Shown here piece by piece: positions 25,823 through 33,777 of a stretch of 41,015 nucleotides of DNA (within the stretch, counting starts at the first letter, position 1; every line of letters begins with the position of its first letter). The DNA is taken from positions 1 to 41,015 of the forward strand of contig CALXTN010000013.1 in NCBI GenBank assembly GCA_944391405.1, in the 5' to 3' direction. The notes under the pieces were generated by a model. The model was given only the letters and a program-made list of their open reading frames with translations. It searched no databases and was not told where the DNA came from. The DNA comes from an uncultured Alphaproteobacteria bacterium (GTDB taxonomy: Bacteria; Pseudomonadota; Alphaproteobacteria; RF32; CAG-239). The position numbers and the translations under genes were made by a program.

Positions 25823-25977
25823 CTCACATAAGAATTTTAAGTTATACAATAATTTTATTTTGCCAAAACTCTAAAACGCAATTCACTTTTTGTCAACAAA
25901 AAATATCAGAAAAACTTCCCCTTCCGCCCCATAAAATTAAGCACAAAAAAGGCTCTCTCACAAAGAGAAAGCCTTTT
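25551..25977. repeat. 427-bp near-identical cassette, copy 2
   Basis: Matches 24062-24488. It comprises the terminator of gene 3, the promoter and leader of gene 2, and its first 90 codons. Confidence 0.9.
25868..25896 (-). promoter_or_regulatory. Promoter of repeat-protein gene 2
   Basis: TTGACA (25891-25896) and TAGAGT (25868-25873), spacer 17 bp, -10 ending 46 nt before the ATG. Confidence 0.6.
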
Positions 25978-25978
25978 T
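25945..25978 (-). terminator. Terminator after repeat-protein gene 3
   Basis: Same stem as the other array terminators, beginning 8 nt after the gene 3 stop. Confidence 0.9.
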
Positions 25979-25985
25979 AATCAAG

Positions 25986-27329
25986 TCAACAGATAGACAA
26001 ACGACCGTCTTCATATATACACCCAGTAGGAAGCAATTTTCTCGCATCATCACAAAGCTTATAAAGTTTCATATAAGTTTTAATAATATCCTTATCACCC
26101 TTTTTAACCAAAAGACACTGTGCATAATCGCAAAGCGGATACTTTTTAATATACGCACCAATAACATCATAGCTACGCCCCATCACCATCAACTCTTGTG
26201 AAGAATTATGAATCCAATGCTTTTCAAAATACGCTTTAAGAATATTATCCTTGCAATGTTCAATCATCCACCCTTCTGCAACAAAACGCCCCAACGGATA
26301 CTGTTCAAAATACGCTTTAATGAGGTCATCACTTCGTTTTTGAAGCATCAACTTTTCTGCGTCACTACTTTTAAGATAATGCTTTTTAAAATACATTTTA
26401 AAAATATCATCCGAGCATTTTTCAACCATCCAACATTCCACGTCCAAGCAAAGCGAATTCTTTTCAAAATAGGCTTCAATGATGTCATCGCTACAGTTCT
26501 CAAGTATAAACTTTTCCACAGATTCAGAAACCTTACCTTTTTCCAAATACAGCATTTCAAAATACGCTTTAATAACATCATCGCTGCGTGTTTCAAGCAT
26601 CAACTTTATAGCCTCATCGTAAAGCCCAATCTTATTAATATAGCATATAACAAAAGCATCGCTTCCTTGTTCAATTATCAGCTTTTCCGTTGCTTCATCA
26701 AACCCTCGGTCTCCGATATACAGTTTATCAACCGCTTCGGAGCTTTTCTCAATCACCGGCCGCACTTTGAAACGACCGGAACCAGCCCTCGGAACAGATG
26801 TTGCAGAAGCACTTCCGATGCCACTTCCAGCCACGATAGTTTTTTTAGTAACAGCAGGAGAAGCCTTTGGCGCAGGTGTTGCTGAAACACTTCCGGTATT
26901 TGTTGCCATCTTTTTGCCCTCGTCATTAGCACATGGCTGATGATTTTTCATAGGCTTTGGAGATGTTTCATTGGCACCGAAAGCCAATTTTTCAACCTGA
27001 AATGGTTTCTTAATAAACATCACAAACGGATGCCTATCAGGCAAAGATCTAGCCGTTATTCCGCAGCCTCCGTCAATATACACATAAAACGGAAAACCGA
27101 TATTTTCACCGATATGAGAAAGATGTGCTAAAATCTCCTCATTTTCAAAAGCATCACACAAAAACTCCGATTTAAGCTCTTTAACCGGAAATTCCATTTT
27201 CACAATACCGACAGCATTCATCTTGCCCGAAACGATAGATTTACCACACGTTCCGTCAGGATACACATAGAACGGATAACCAAGTACTGCGCCCACGTCG
27301 TTGACTTGTTTTAAAATAGTATTTTTCAT
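25986..27329 (-). CDS. 26-residue-repeat protein 3, unknown family
   Basis: A 447-residue member of the same family, more diverged from genes 1 and 2. It keeps both N-terminal modules (GYPFYVYPDGTCG, and GFPFYVYIDGGCG where Gly replaces Thr). It then has a longer low-complexity linker rich in Ser, Ala, Thr and Lys, about residues 120-180, and about ten repeats of 26 residues, several with small insertions. The start is ATG at 27329. Here AGG lies just before the ATG, too close for a normal Shine-Dalgarno. No export signal is seen. Confidence 0.8.
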   Translation of the reverse strand: MKNTILKQVNDVGAVLGYPFYVYPDGTCGKSIVSGKMNAVGIVKMEFPVKELKSEFLCDAFENEEILAHLSHIGENIGFPFYVYIDGGCGITARSLPDRHPFVMFIKKPFQVEKLAFGANETSPKPMKNHQPCANDEGKKMATNTGSVSATPAPKASPAVTKKTIVAGSGIGSASATSVPRAGSGRFKVRPVIEKSSEAVDKLYIGDRGFDEATEKLIIEQGSDAFVICYINKIGLYDEAIKLMLETRSDDVIKAYFEMLYLEKGKVSESVEKFILENCSDDIIEAYFEKNSLCLDVECWMVEKCSDDIFKMYFKKHYLKSSDAEKLMLQKRSDDLIKAYFEQYPLGRFVAEGWMIEHCKDNILKAYFEKHWIHNSSQELMVMGRSYDVIGAYIKKYPLCDYAQCLLVKKGDKDIIKTYMKLYKLCDDARKLLPTGCIYEDGRLSIC

Positions 27330-27372
27330 CACCTAAAAATTTTAAGTTATACAATAATTTTATTTTGCCAAA

Positions 27373-27401
27373 ACTCTAAAACGCAATTCACTTTTTGTCA
27401 A
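27373..27401 (-). promoter_or_regulatory. Promoter of repeat-protein gene 3
   Basis: TTGACA (27396-27401) and TAGAGT (27373-27378), spacer 17 bp, -10 ending 44 nt before the ATG. Confidence 0.6.
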
Positions 27402-27448
27402 TAAAAAATATCAGGAAAACTTCCCCTTCCTCCCCATAAAATTAAGCA

Positions 27449-27485
27449 CAAAAAAGGCTCTCTCACAAAGAGAAAGCCTTTTTTA
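27449..27485 (-). terminator. Terminator after repeat-protein gene 4
   Basis: Same stem as the other array terminators, just after the stop of the gene at 27492. Confidence 0.9.
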
Positions 27486-27491
27486 AAATAC

Positions 27492-28217
27492 TCATAGCCA
27501 ACCTTTTTTCCGAACCACGAGATAAACATCTTTATCAAACCCATATCGTTCATGATAAAGATAAATCAACTGCTGATGTCCCTGTTCCACTAATTCATTC
27601 TGAGCCTTTTCATCCAATGAATGATATGTCAAATAATGCCTTATCATTTCCTCATTTTGGGTTTGAATAAGAGCAATAACGTCATCAACCAACCAATCAT
27701 CATACTTTTGAATTTGAACTTTTAAAAGCTCAGCATAACCTTTTTCAAGAATCAGTGCGACATGCCTATACACACCACAAAAATTGTTGGAAGCATTAAG
27801 GGAAACACATTCTTGAATTTTTTTAATCAATTCAAAACGTTTCAACTGAAGCAATTTTTCCATCACATTAACAGGAACCAGCCATTTTTTAAAATAAGCC
27901 AAAACCACCTCATCAGAACAACGCTCAGCCATTAAAACGCTTTCATCAAGACTGTGCTTGTTAATATAAGCTTTAATTAATTCCTGTTCCCCCCGCAACA
28001 AAATATACTTGCTGTTACAAGACCACAAATGATCATGTTGAATATATTCAGCAACTTCAGCCACGGTCGCATAACAAAGAAAAATTCTCTCCTCATTTCT
28101 GTCCTGAATAGATTGAGAAAGAGAGTTTTTCAACTCTTCTTTTATTTTTATAAGAATTTGTGCTTCTTCCTCCGTCGGCACAAAAACTTGTGGCAACGGC
28201 AATTTCCAATCACTCAT
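27492..28217 (-). CDS. Repeat protein 4, distant member of the array family
   Basis: A 241-residue protein beginning MSDWKLPLPQVF. It lacks the GTCG modules but has repeat units of the same type, for example KAYINKHSLDESVLMAERC followed by SDEVVLAYFKKWLV and, later, EEMIRHYLTYHSLDEKAQ. The start at 28217 is chosen from the promoter position; the frame extends upstream to 28250. It has its own TTGACA promoter. No signal peptide or membrane segment is seen. The family is unknown. Confidence 0.75.
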   Translation of the reverse strand: MSDWKLPLPQVFVPTEEEAQILIKIKEELKNSLSQSIQDRNEERIFLCYATVAEVAEYIQHDHLWSCNSKYILLRGEQELIKAYINKHSLDESVLMAERCSDEVVLAYFKKWLVPVNVMEKLLQLKRFELIKKIQECVSLNASNNFCGVYRHVALILEKGYAELLKVQIQKYDDWLVDDVIALIQTQNEEMIRHYLTYHSLDEKAQNELVEQGHQQLIYLYHERYGFDKDVYLVVRKKGWL

Positions 28218-28259
28218 ACACAAAAATTTTAAATTAAACAATAATTTCACTTTAATAAA

Positions 28260-28288
28260 AGTGTACCGTCAGGAAGTATTTTTGTCAA
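28260..28288 (-). promoter_or_regulatory. Promoter of repeat-protein gene 4
   Basis: TTGACA (28283-28288) and TACACT (28260-28265), spacer 17 bp, -10 ending 43 nt before the ATG. Confidence 0.65.
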
Positions 28289-28326
28289 CAATAATCTTCA
28301 TACCCCAACACTGTTACTTTTCGTAC

Positions 28327-28357
28327 AAAAAAAGCGCGGTTTCGAAGAACCACGCTT
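28327..28357 (-). terminator. Terminator after repeat-protein gene 5
   Basis: AAGCGTGGTT pairs with AACCGCGCTT around a CTTCGA loop on the minus strand, followed by eight T. Its sequence differs from the other four array terminators. Confidence 0.9.
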
Positions 28358-28375
28358 AACAACGAGAAAGTTAGT

Positions 28376-28990
28376 TTAATCATTTAACAGTTTTTCAGCC
28401 TCTGGCGACATCGGATGCCTAACAAAATAAGCATCAATCAAATCCTGCACACCCAGTTTAACCAACTGACATTGAAATTCCGGCAACAATATTCCGCCAT
28501 TTTCAATATAGGCCTTAATCAGTCCCAAACGATTTTTACAGAATAACTGTTTTTGCCCCACATCACTCAAACCATTATGAGCCAAAAACGGCAAAACCTG
28601 CAATAACTCTTCATTATTGAAATAAGCCATCAAAAAGATTTTAGCCATTTCATCAAGTTCCATATTGCACAGATACACCGTTTTCACCCCCTCTGTTCTG
28701 AGATGACAAATCAATTCAATTTCAGCATCTTGTGTCAAGAAATTCTTGTTCTGCAAATATCGACGCAATTGTTCCACCGTTGCAATTTTAACAAACAACA
28801 CTACATTGGTATCATAAAATTCGCAACCACTGTCCAAATAAGCCTCAAGCCAAGCTTTATATTCAGGCACAAACAAAATCTGCTGATCCCATGGACTATC
28901 AGCCAAACAAGCAATAACTTCTTCTTTCCGTCCAGAAGATAAGAGACGCTCCATACGTTTCTTAACAACTTCTCGCATACTAAGTTCCAT
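28376..28990 (-). CDS. Repeat protein 5, distant member of the array family
   Basis: A 204-residue soluble protein starting MELSMREVVKKRMERLL. Its C-terminal half has units like GLIKAYIENGGILLPEFQCQ, then DLIDAYFVRHPMSPEAEKLL, matching the array's 26-residue repeat; the N-terminal half is more diverged. The frame runs back to 29071 and would add a hydrophobic segment, but the promoter lies inside that extension, so the ATG at 28990 (or 28978) is the likely start. It is the first gene of the array and is divergent from the GltD-like gene. Confidence 0.7.
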   Translation of the reverse strand: MELSMREVVKKRMERLLSSGRKEEVIACLADSPWDQQILFVPEYKAWLEAYLDSGCEFYDTNVVLFVKIATVEQLRRYLQNKNFLTQDAEIELICHLRTEGVKTVYLCNMELDEMAKIFLMAYFNNEELLQVLPFLAHNGLSDVGQKQLFCKNRLGLIKAYIENGGILLPEFQCQLVKLGVQDLIDAYFVRHPMSPEAEKLLND

Positions 28991-29035
28991 AATAAGAAAT
29001 TTTAAGTAAAACATAAAAATAACAAACACAACAGC

Positions 29036-29064
29036 AATATAAGATAGCGCTACAATTTTGTCAA
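29036..29064 (-). promoter_or_regulatory. Promoter of repeat-protein gene 5
   Basis: TTGACA (29059-29064) and TATATT (29036-29041), spacer 17 bp, -10 ending 46 nt before the ATG. Confidence 0.7.
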
Positions 29065-29162
29065 CACCCAAAGTCTACATCGTTATCCACAAGAGTTTTT
29101 TCCGCTTGCCGAACAAAGGAGAAGTGCTTACAATCGGTCTAAATCAATAAAAGGATATGAAT

Positions 29163-30314
29163 ATGACGCTTGAAGAATTACAAAAAGAACTAAACCGCTG
29201 CTTAGGTTGCAAAGTGAAACCTTGTGAAAAAGCCTGTCCATTAAGTGTCTCCCCGCATGATTTTATCGCCCTTGCGAAAGAAGGAGATTTTAAGTCCGCC
29301 GCAGCAAATATTGCCAAAAACAATCCTCTACCGCAAACTTGTGGTTTAGTTTGTCCTGATAGATTTTGCCAAAGCGCTTGTATAAGAAAGAAAATAGATA
29401 CCGCCATAGAAATCCCCTGCCTTCAAGCTAACATAATATCCAAAGGCGGTTTACCGGAATTAGACCTTCCAACAAGCAATAACAAGCGAGCCTGCGTTAT
29501 CGGTGGAGGACCTGCTGGATTAGGAGCTTTGTTTGAATTTCTGCAAAATGGTTGGAGCGTGGATATTTATGAAAAAGAAAATCAATTAGGCGGTGCGGCA
29601 AGACTAATTCCTCCCTATCGTCTTCCTCCGAAAGTTTTAGATAGAGAAATCAACCGCCTGATAACAAACGAACGTGTTACAGTGTATCTGAATAAAGAAA
29701 TAACAGATTATACCAGCCTACAACAAAAATATGACGCCATTGTTATCGCTCTTGGAGAAATCAAACGCCGCACGTTAGGGATATTGGGTGAAGAACAAAG
29801 TTTAGATTACCGACGTTACTTAAGCGCCCCCCAAACTTATCAATATCAAAAAGTAGCTGTCATCGGAGGGGGGGAAGTAGCCTTGGATTGCGCCATAACC
29901 TTAAAAAAACAAGGCACGGAAGTTGTGGAGATGTTCGTTCGCCGTCGTCAAGAAGATATGCGGATTATGGCAAAAGATTTTGCAGAATTAGCACAACACC
30001 AAGTTATAATACGCGCCCTAAGTTCCATTACAGAAATTCACCCTAACGACAATCTATACAACTTAACCGTCATAAACAATCGCATTAATGAACAAGGCAA
30101 AGCGGAAGCCATTCCAAATACCTCGTATAATTTAACCGGCTATGATAAAGTCATTATGGCTTTGGGCTCATATTTTCCGAAAGAGGATTTACCGCAAGAT
30201 ATTCCGTATGCCGGCGATATGACCGGACGCTGTGGTACAATTGTAGAAGCAATAGCCTCTGGACGCGCAACCGCCAAACAAATCATAACCGACCAAACCC
30301 CTTCCATAGATTAA
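29163..30314 (+). CDS. GltD-like NAD(P)H oxidoreductase with N-terminal Fe-S domain
   Basis: A 383-residue flavoprotein of the glutamate synthase small subunit/PreT type. The N-terminal region has Cys clusters CLGCKVKPCEKACP and CGLVCPDRFCQSACIR, which ligate 4Fe-4S clusters in this family. GGGPAGLGALFEF then binds FAD, and VIGGGEVALDCA binds NAD(P). At about 383 residues it is shorter than typical GltD (around 450-480). No large synthase subunit or PreA-like partner is adjacent, so its electron acceptor is unknown. The ATG at 29163 has AAGGA 7 nt upstream. rlmH follows after 12 nt. Confidence 0.85.
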   Translation: MTLEELQKELNRCLGCKVKPCEKACPLSVSPHDFIALAKEGDFKSAAANIAKNNPLPQTCGLVCPDRFCQSACIRKKIDTAIEIPCLQANIISKGGLPELDLPTSNNKRACVIGGGPAGLGALFEFLQNGWSVDIYEKENQLGGAARLIPPYRLPPKVLDREINRLITNERVTVYLNKEITDYTSLQQKYDAIVIALGEIKRRTLGILGEEQSLDYRRYLSAPQTYQYQKVAVIGGGEVALDCAITLKKQGTEVVEMFVRRRQEDMRIMAKDFAELAQHQVIIRALSSITEIHPNDNLYNLTVINNRINEQGKAEAIPNTSYNLTGYDKVIMALGSYFPKEDLPQDIPYAGDMTGRCGTIVEAIASGRATAKQIITDQTPSID

Positions 30315-30326
30315 GCGAGAAAAAAA

Positions 30327-30767
30327 ATGAAAATAACCTTAGGCGTCATCGGCAAATGCAAAGACAACTCACCGGAAGGTGAGATTATTAAGCGCTATGC
30401 CGAAAGAATGAAATGGAATTTCAGCATCAAAGAAAAAGATAACAGCACTCAAGAAGATGAAGCAAAATTTCTGCAATCATGCATTGCTCCACATGCCAAA
30501 GTAGTCGTATTGGATGAACGGGGCAAAAACATAAGTAGTCCCGAATTTGCCGGCATTATAGAAAATTGGATGTTGGAAGGTTGCTCTGAAATTTGCTTTT
30601 TAATCGGCGGAGCGGATGGTCATCTGGAAAGCACCCGACAAAAGGCTGATTTATTGCTATCTTTCGGCAAATTGACTTTACCGCATATTTTAATGCGAGC
30701 CGTATTGGCAGAACAAATATATCGCGCGGAAACCATCATCAACCACCACCCCTATCATCGTATTTAA
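30327..30767 (+). CDS. rlmH: 23S rRNA (pseudouridine1915-N3)-methyltransferase
   Basis: RlmH (YbeA), a small SPOUT methyltransferase that modifies helix 69 of 23S rRNA using S-adenosylmethionine. The 146-residue length is near normal. Family motifs VLDERGK, FLIGGADGH and the C-terminal LPHILMRAVLAEQIYRA ending in HPYHR are all present. The start ATG follows AGCGAGAAAAAAA, a weak ribosome site, and the gene lies 12 nt after the GltD-like gene, so it is probably translated from the same transcript. Confidence 0.96.
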   Translation: MKITLGVIGKCKDNSPEGEIIKRYAERMKWNFSIKEKDNSTQEDEAKFLQSCIAPHAKVVVLDERGKNISSPEFAGIIENWMLEGCSEICFLIGGADGHLESTRQKADLLLSFGKLTLPHILMRAVLAEQIYRAETIINHHPYHRI

Positions 30768-30837
30768 CACGAGCATTTTTTCCATAATCGATAAACTAAA
30801 AACGGATAAACTAAAAATATTTTCATCGGATAAGTCC

Positions 30838-30866
30838 TTGACATTATTCCTAAAATGAACTATACT
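30838..30866 (+). promoter_or_regulatory. Consensus-like promoter of the orphan gene at 30922
   Basis: TTGACA (30838-30843) and TATACT (30861-30866) with a 17-bp spacer, the best sigma-70-type match in the window. Confidence 0.75.
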
Positions 30867-30921
30867 ATACAACGAATTTTAAATAACTATGCTTATTATT
30901 AACCCTCATAAATTTATCATT

Positions 30922-31302
30922 ATGAAAAAAAAATCAAATCGCTGGTTAAAAACAAACCGGCAAGAAATGCTTTTGTTAATTTGCAGTTGTGTGCTTATAG
31001 CTGCCCACTGCTGCGTAAGTAATTATGTAAACAACTTATTACCGGCAACAATGATCTGCGCCGCAATATTGTTGATTTACATAACTTTCTGTAACTGCAT
31101 TAAGCAGAAACAGAAAGTAATCCCTGATACATATATTTTGGCATATACAGTAGGATGTATTGCCATAAGTATTGTCAATGCCCTCTGCATAATAAGAATC
31201 GAAAACAATCGGTTCTTATTAACCGCCGTTATATGTGGCAGTTTGAGTGCATATACCCTCGGGCTGATAATAATGCACCGAACCAAAACATCAAGGGGAT
31301 AG
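30922..31302 (+). CDS. Small membrane protein, unknown function
   Basis: A 126-residue protein starting MKKKSNRWLKTNRQEML, with about four hydrophobic segments (roughly 15-31, 36-52, 66-86 and 98-116) and several Cys. The family is not recognised. An in-frame ATG at 30889 is possible, but 30922 better fits the promoter-to-start spacing of similar genes. No Shine-Dalgarno is present. A strong promoter and a terminator flank it. Confidence 0.65.
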   Translation: MKKKSNRWLKTNRQEMLLLICSCVLIAAHCCVSNYVNNLLPATMICAAILLIYITFCNCIKQKQKVIPDTYILAYTVGCIAISIVNALCIIRIENNRFLLTAVICGSLSAYTLGLIIMHRTKTSRG

Positions 31303-31363
31303 ATATCAGGGACTAAGAACAAGTTCCAAAGCACGTTACTAACTAGCAAAAAACAAAAGTAAA

Positions 31364-31399
31364 AAGGCGATAGTTCAATAAACTACCGCCTTTATTTTA
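31364..31399. terminator. Bidirectional terminator between the 30922 gene and bactofilin
   Basis: AAAGGCG-A-TAGTT pairs with AACTA-C-CGCCTTT around CAATA, with T-rich flanks for both convergent genes. Confidence 0.8.
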
Positions 31400-31429
31400 T
31401 AGAGAAAAAATAATCACAATAAGTGACTT

Positions 31430-31840
31430 TTACTCAATCACATTTCCTTCATTATCATTTTTAGCTGCAACTTTAGAAATAGCACATTTCCCTTCCAAAA
31501 TAGCCCCTGGTTCAATTGCAATAGTTTTATAAACAGAATCCCCAACAAACTTAGCTGTACCAGCAATAAACAAATTTTCCACAGCCAAAGAGCCATTTAA
31601 CTCCCCATAAAGCTCCAAACTTTTCGCCTGAATTTTACCGTTGACAGCCCCTGTTGCACCAATAACCAACTCATGACAAATGACATCGCCATCAAGTCTG
31701 CCATCAATATGAATAACATCACCATCAGTAATATTACCAACAATATGCGTACCGGCGCTAATAATGCAAGGTACAATACTTTTTTCACCTCTCATCATGC
31801 GAGCCAACTTTAAGAACAACACCCGTCTAAACTTCCTCAT
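31430..31840 (-). CDS. Bactofilin
   Basis: A 136-residue bactofilin-domain protein (polymer-forming cytoskeletal family, PF04519-type). The central region (about 20-115) shows the beta-helix pattern of short Gly-rich turns, for example DGDVIHIDGRLDGDV and GAVNGKIQAKSLELYGELNGS. Bactofilins polymerise at the inner membrane and organise cell-wall enzymes. The basic N-terminus (MRKFRRVLFLKLARMMRG) may bind membrane. The ATG at 31840 has GAGG 7 nt upstream. It follows an M23 peptidase gene, a known functional pairing in cell-shape control. Confidence 0.93.
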   Translation of the reverse strand: MRKFRRVLFLKLARMMRGEKSIVPCIISAGTHIVGNITDGDVIHIDGRLDGDVICHELVIGATGAVNGKIQAKSLELYGELNGSLAVENLFIAGTAKFVGDSVYKTIAIEPGAILEGKCAISKVAAKNDNEGNVIE

Positions 31841-31911
31841 AATCAAACCTCTCCTCTAAAAAACAAGATAAAAATCACAATAACTTTTTTCAATTTTGCA
31901 AATAAAAAACT

Positions 31912-33150
31912 TTATTTAGCTTTAATAAAGACCATCGGATCCACATTAACACCGTCATATAAAACCTCATAATGCAAATGCGGCCCGGTAGAACGTCCTG
32001 TATTACCAACTTCACCGATAGCCTGTCCCAAAACAACATCTTCTCCCTTCTGAACATAAATAGCGTTCATATGCGCATATTTAGTTTTAAACCCATTACC
32101 ATGGTCAATTTCAACCATTTTACCATATCCCGAAGCAGTACCTGCACGAGTAACCTTACCATCAGCCATAGTTTTAATTTTATTACCTTTATTAGAAGCT
32201 AAATCCACACCTTTATGTCTGGCACTCTTAGCATTAAACGGATCCGTACGTTTTCCAAAAGGAGAAGAGAGCCAATACGACCATACGGGCTTACCAATAG
32301 GAATACGTTTAAGAGCCTGTTGATAATATGAATTATCATCAATTGAATTAAAAGTTTTATTAACCTGCGCCATCAATTCCTGATTTTGGCCTAAAGCGAT
32401 ACTATCAGGAACATAAAGCCCGCCCTTATTGTTCTTTTTTGAGTTAGCGAGCGGGTTATAATACTTTCCTCTTTTTTTAAGTTCTGCATTAACGGTAGAG
32501 ATAGTCGTTTTAATTTTATCAATATCTTTACTAGACAGAGTTTCGATTTTTTTCAAAATATCCATTTCAAAAGCTTGCAAAGACACGACCATTTCTTGCA
32601 AATGAGCAACCTTTTCTTCTAATTGTTTTTTTTCCTCAATAGCAACATCTCGATGAATAAGAGCATCTTTCAAAGCGCTTTTTTGAGACAAATCCTGCTC
32701 ATTAATCCAATCTTCTTTAGCGGTAATACGCTTAATTTTTTCTTCAATAACCTCCGCACGTTTTAAGTATTCATCCAAATCATCTTTTTTCTGATTAGAA
32801 GAAACCTGTCCAAAATTCTGCACCAGAGCAGAAATATTTTTATGAATAGTAACAAAATCGCTCATCAAATCAACATAAGCATTTCGCGTTTCTCCCAATT
32901 TACGTTCTTGATAAGAGATAATTCTATCAGAATCGCTATACAATTGATAAGAACGAGCTCCCCAAACCCCCAATACAATCATAAAAACAAAGACGCACCA
33001 TTGCAATCTGGGAGAAATTTTAAAAACCTTCATTTGTCCATTAGAACGGATAATAAGCTCCTTTTCGGAAAAGAAGTTTTTACTTTCCGAAGCTTGAAAA
33101 TTAAGAGTTTTAGCTTTTTTATATTTCCGTTTATACCTCAAATGAACCAT
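31912..33150 (-). CDS. M23 (LytM-type) peptidoglycan endopeptidase, membrane-anchored
   Basis: A 412-residue protein with one N-terminal membrane segment (about 49-68), a long coiled-coil region (about 80-225) and a C-terminal M23 domain. Zinc ligands are seen in RHKGVDLA (H-x3-D) and GPHLHYEV (H-x-H), so it should be an active D,D-type endopeptidase in the periplasm. The start is uncertain; ATG at 33150 is chosen, with AAAGG about 11 nt upstream, over TTG at 33180. It sits between ftsB and the bactofilin gene, which suggests roles in septal or shape-related wall remodelling. Confidence 0.93.
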   Translation of the reverse strand: MVHLRYKRKYKKAKTLNFQASESKNFFSEKELIIRSNGQMKVFKISPRLQWCVFVFMIVLGVWGARSYQLYSDSDRIISYQERKLGETRNAYVDLMSDFVTIHKNISALVQNFGQVSSNQKKDDLDEYLKRAEVIEEKIKRITAKEDWINEQDLSQKSALKDALIHRDVAIEEKKQLEEKVAHLQEMVVSLQAFEMDILKKIETLSSKDIDKIKTTISTVNAELKKRGKYYNPLANSKKNNKGGLYVPDSIALGQNQELMAQVNKTFNSIDDNSYYQQALKRIPIGKPVWSYWLSSPFGKRTDPFNAKSARHKGVDLASNKGNKIKTMADGKVTRAGTASGYGKMVEIDHGNGFKTKYAHMNAIYVQKGEDVVLGQAIGEVGNTGRSTGPHLHYEVLYDGVNVDPMVFIKAK

Positions 33151-33240
33151 TCCAGAACATACCTTTCGCCGCAAAAACAAGTAATATCAACGGCAATTAC
33201 GGTCGGTATAACAACATTTTTTGAAAATTTCAAACACTTT

Positions 33241-33567
33241 TTAATTTTTATCAATATCTTTATCCAAAATAACGTATTCGCCTTCGCCCACCATATTAAG
33301 AACGATTCGCGCTCTTTCTTCCAAATAATCTAAATCAAGCGAACTTTCAGAAAGCATAGCCACTTTATGTTCCAAATCACGTTTAATAGCAGCATACCTA
33401 TCTTTTTCTTGTTGAGCAGCCTCCACTTTACCTTTCAAATAGAGATACCTAAAAAACCCCCGATCACCTTTAATAGCATTAACGGCAAAATAAACCGAAA
33501 AAATACCTAAAACAATTAACAAGCCAGACTTTTTTAATCTATCAAAAATATCGTTTAATGCATTCAT
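33241..33567 (-). CDS. ftsB: Septum formation initiator FtsB/DivIC
   Basis: A 108-residue bitopic division protein: one membrane helix (about 15-32), then GDRGFFRYLYLKGKVEAAQQE leading into a coiled coil. The conserved LDLDYLEERARIVLNMVGEGE lies at the C-terminal end. FtsB links FtsL and FtsQ in the divisome. No clear Shine-Dalgarno precedes the ATG at 33567. In many Proteobacteria it neighbours eno and pdh genes, which are absent here; instead it precedes the M23 peptidase and bactofilin genes. Confidence 0.92.
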   Translation of the reverse strand: MNALNDIFDRLKKSGLLIVLGIFSVYFAVNAIKGDRGFFRYLYLKGKVEAAQQEKDRYAAIKRDLEHKVAMLSESSLDLDYLEERARIVLNMVGEGEYVILDKDIDKN

Positions 33568-33683
33568 AATCGTTTACGTCACCCACGCCAAAAAAATTGC
33601 TTATAAAGATAAAACCAAAAAAAATCTCTCCCCCTCATTAAGACAAATAATACCCGAAAGAGAGTTAAAAAATCGTTATAAAA

Positions 33684-33722
33684 AAAAGAAAAACGCCTTT
33701 TTGAATAAAAATAAAAAGGCGT
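33684..33722 (-). terminator. Terminator of the lspA-DUF3035-M16-M16 operon
   Basis: ACGCCTTTTT pairs with AAAAAGGCGT around a 10-nt loop; on the minus strand it is followed by TTTTTCTTTTTTT. Confidence 0.9.
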
Positions 33723-33777
33723 AAAAACAACATATTAACAAACAATCATCAGAAACTAGAAGATTTAAGCACCTCAC

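Noticed and set aside
23150..27320. CRISPR array, because of regular DNA repeats of about 78 bp
   Set aside because: The repeats are imperfect, continuous and in frame; they are the coding trace of protein repeats and there are no spacers or cas genes.
28991..29071. N-terminal hydrophobic segment for array gene 5
   Set aside because: The extension contains the gene's own -35 and -10 boxes.
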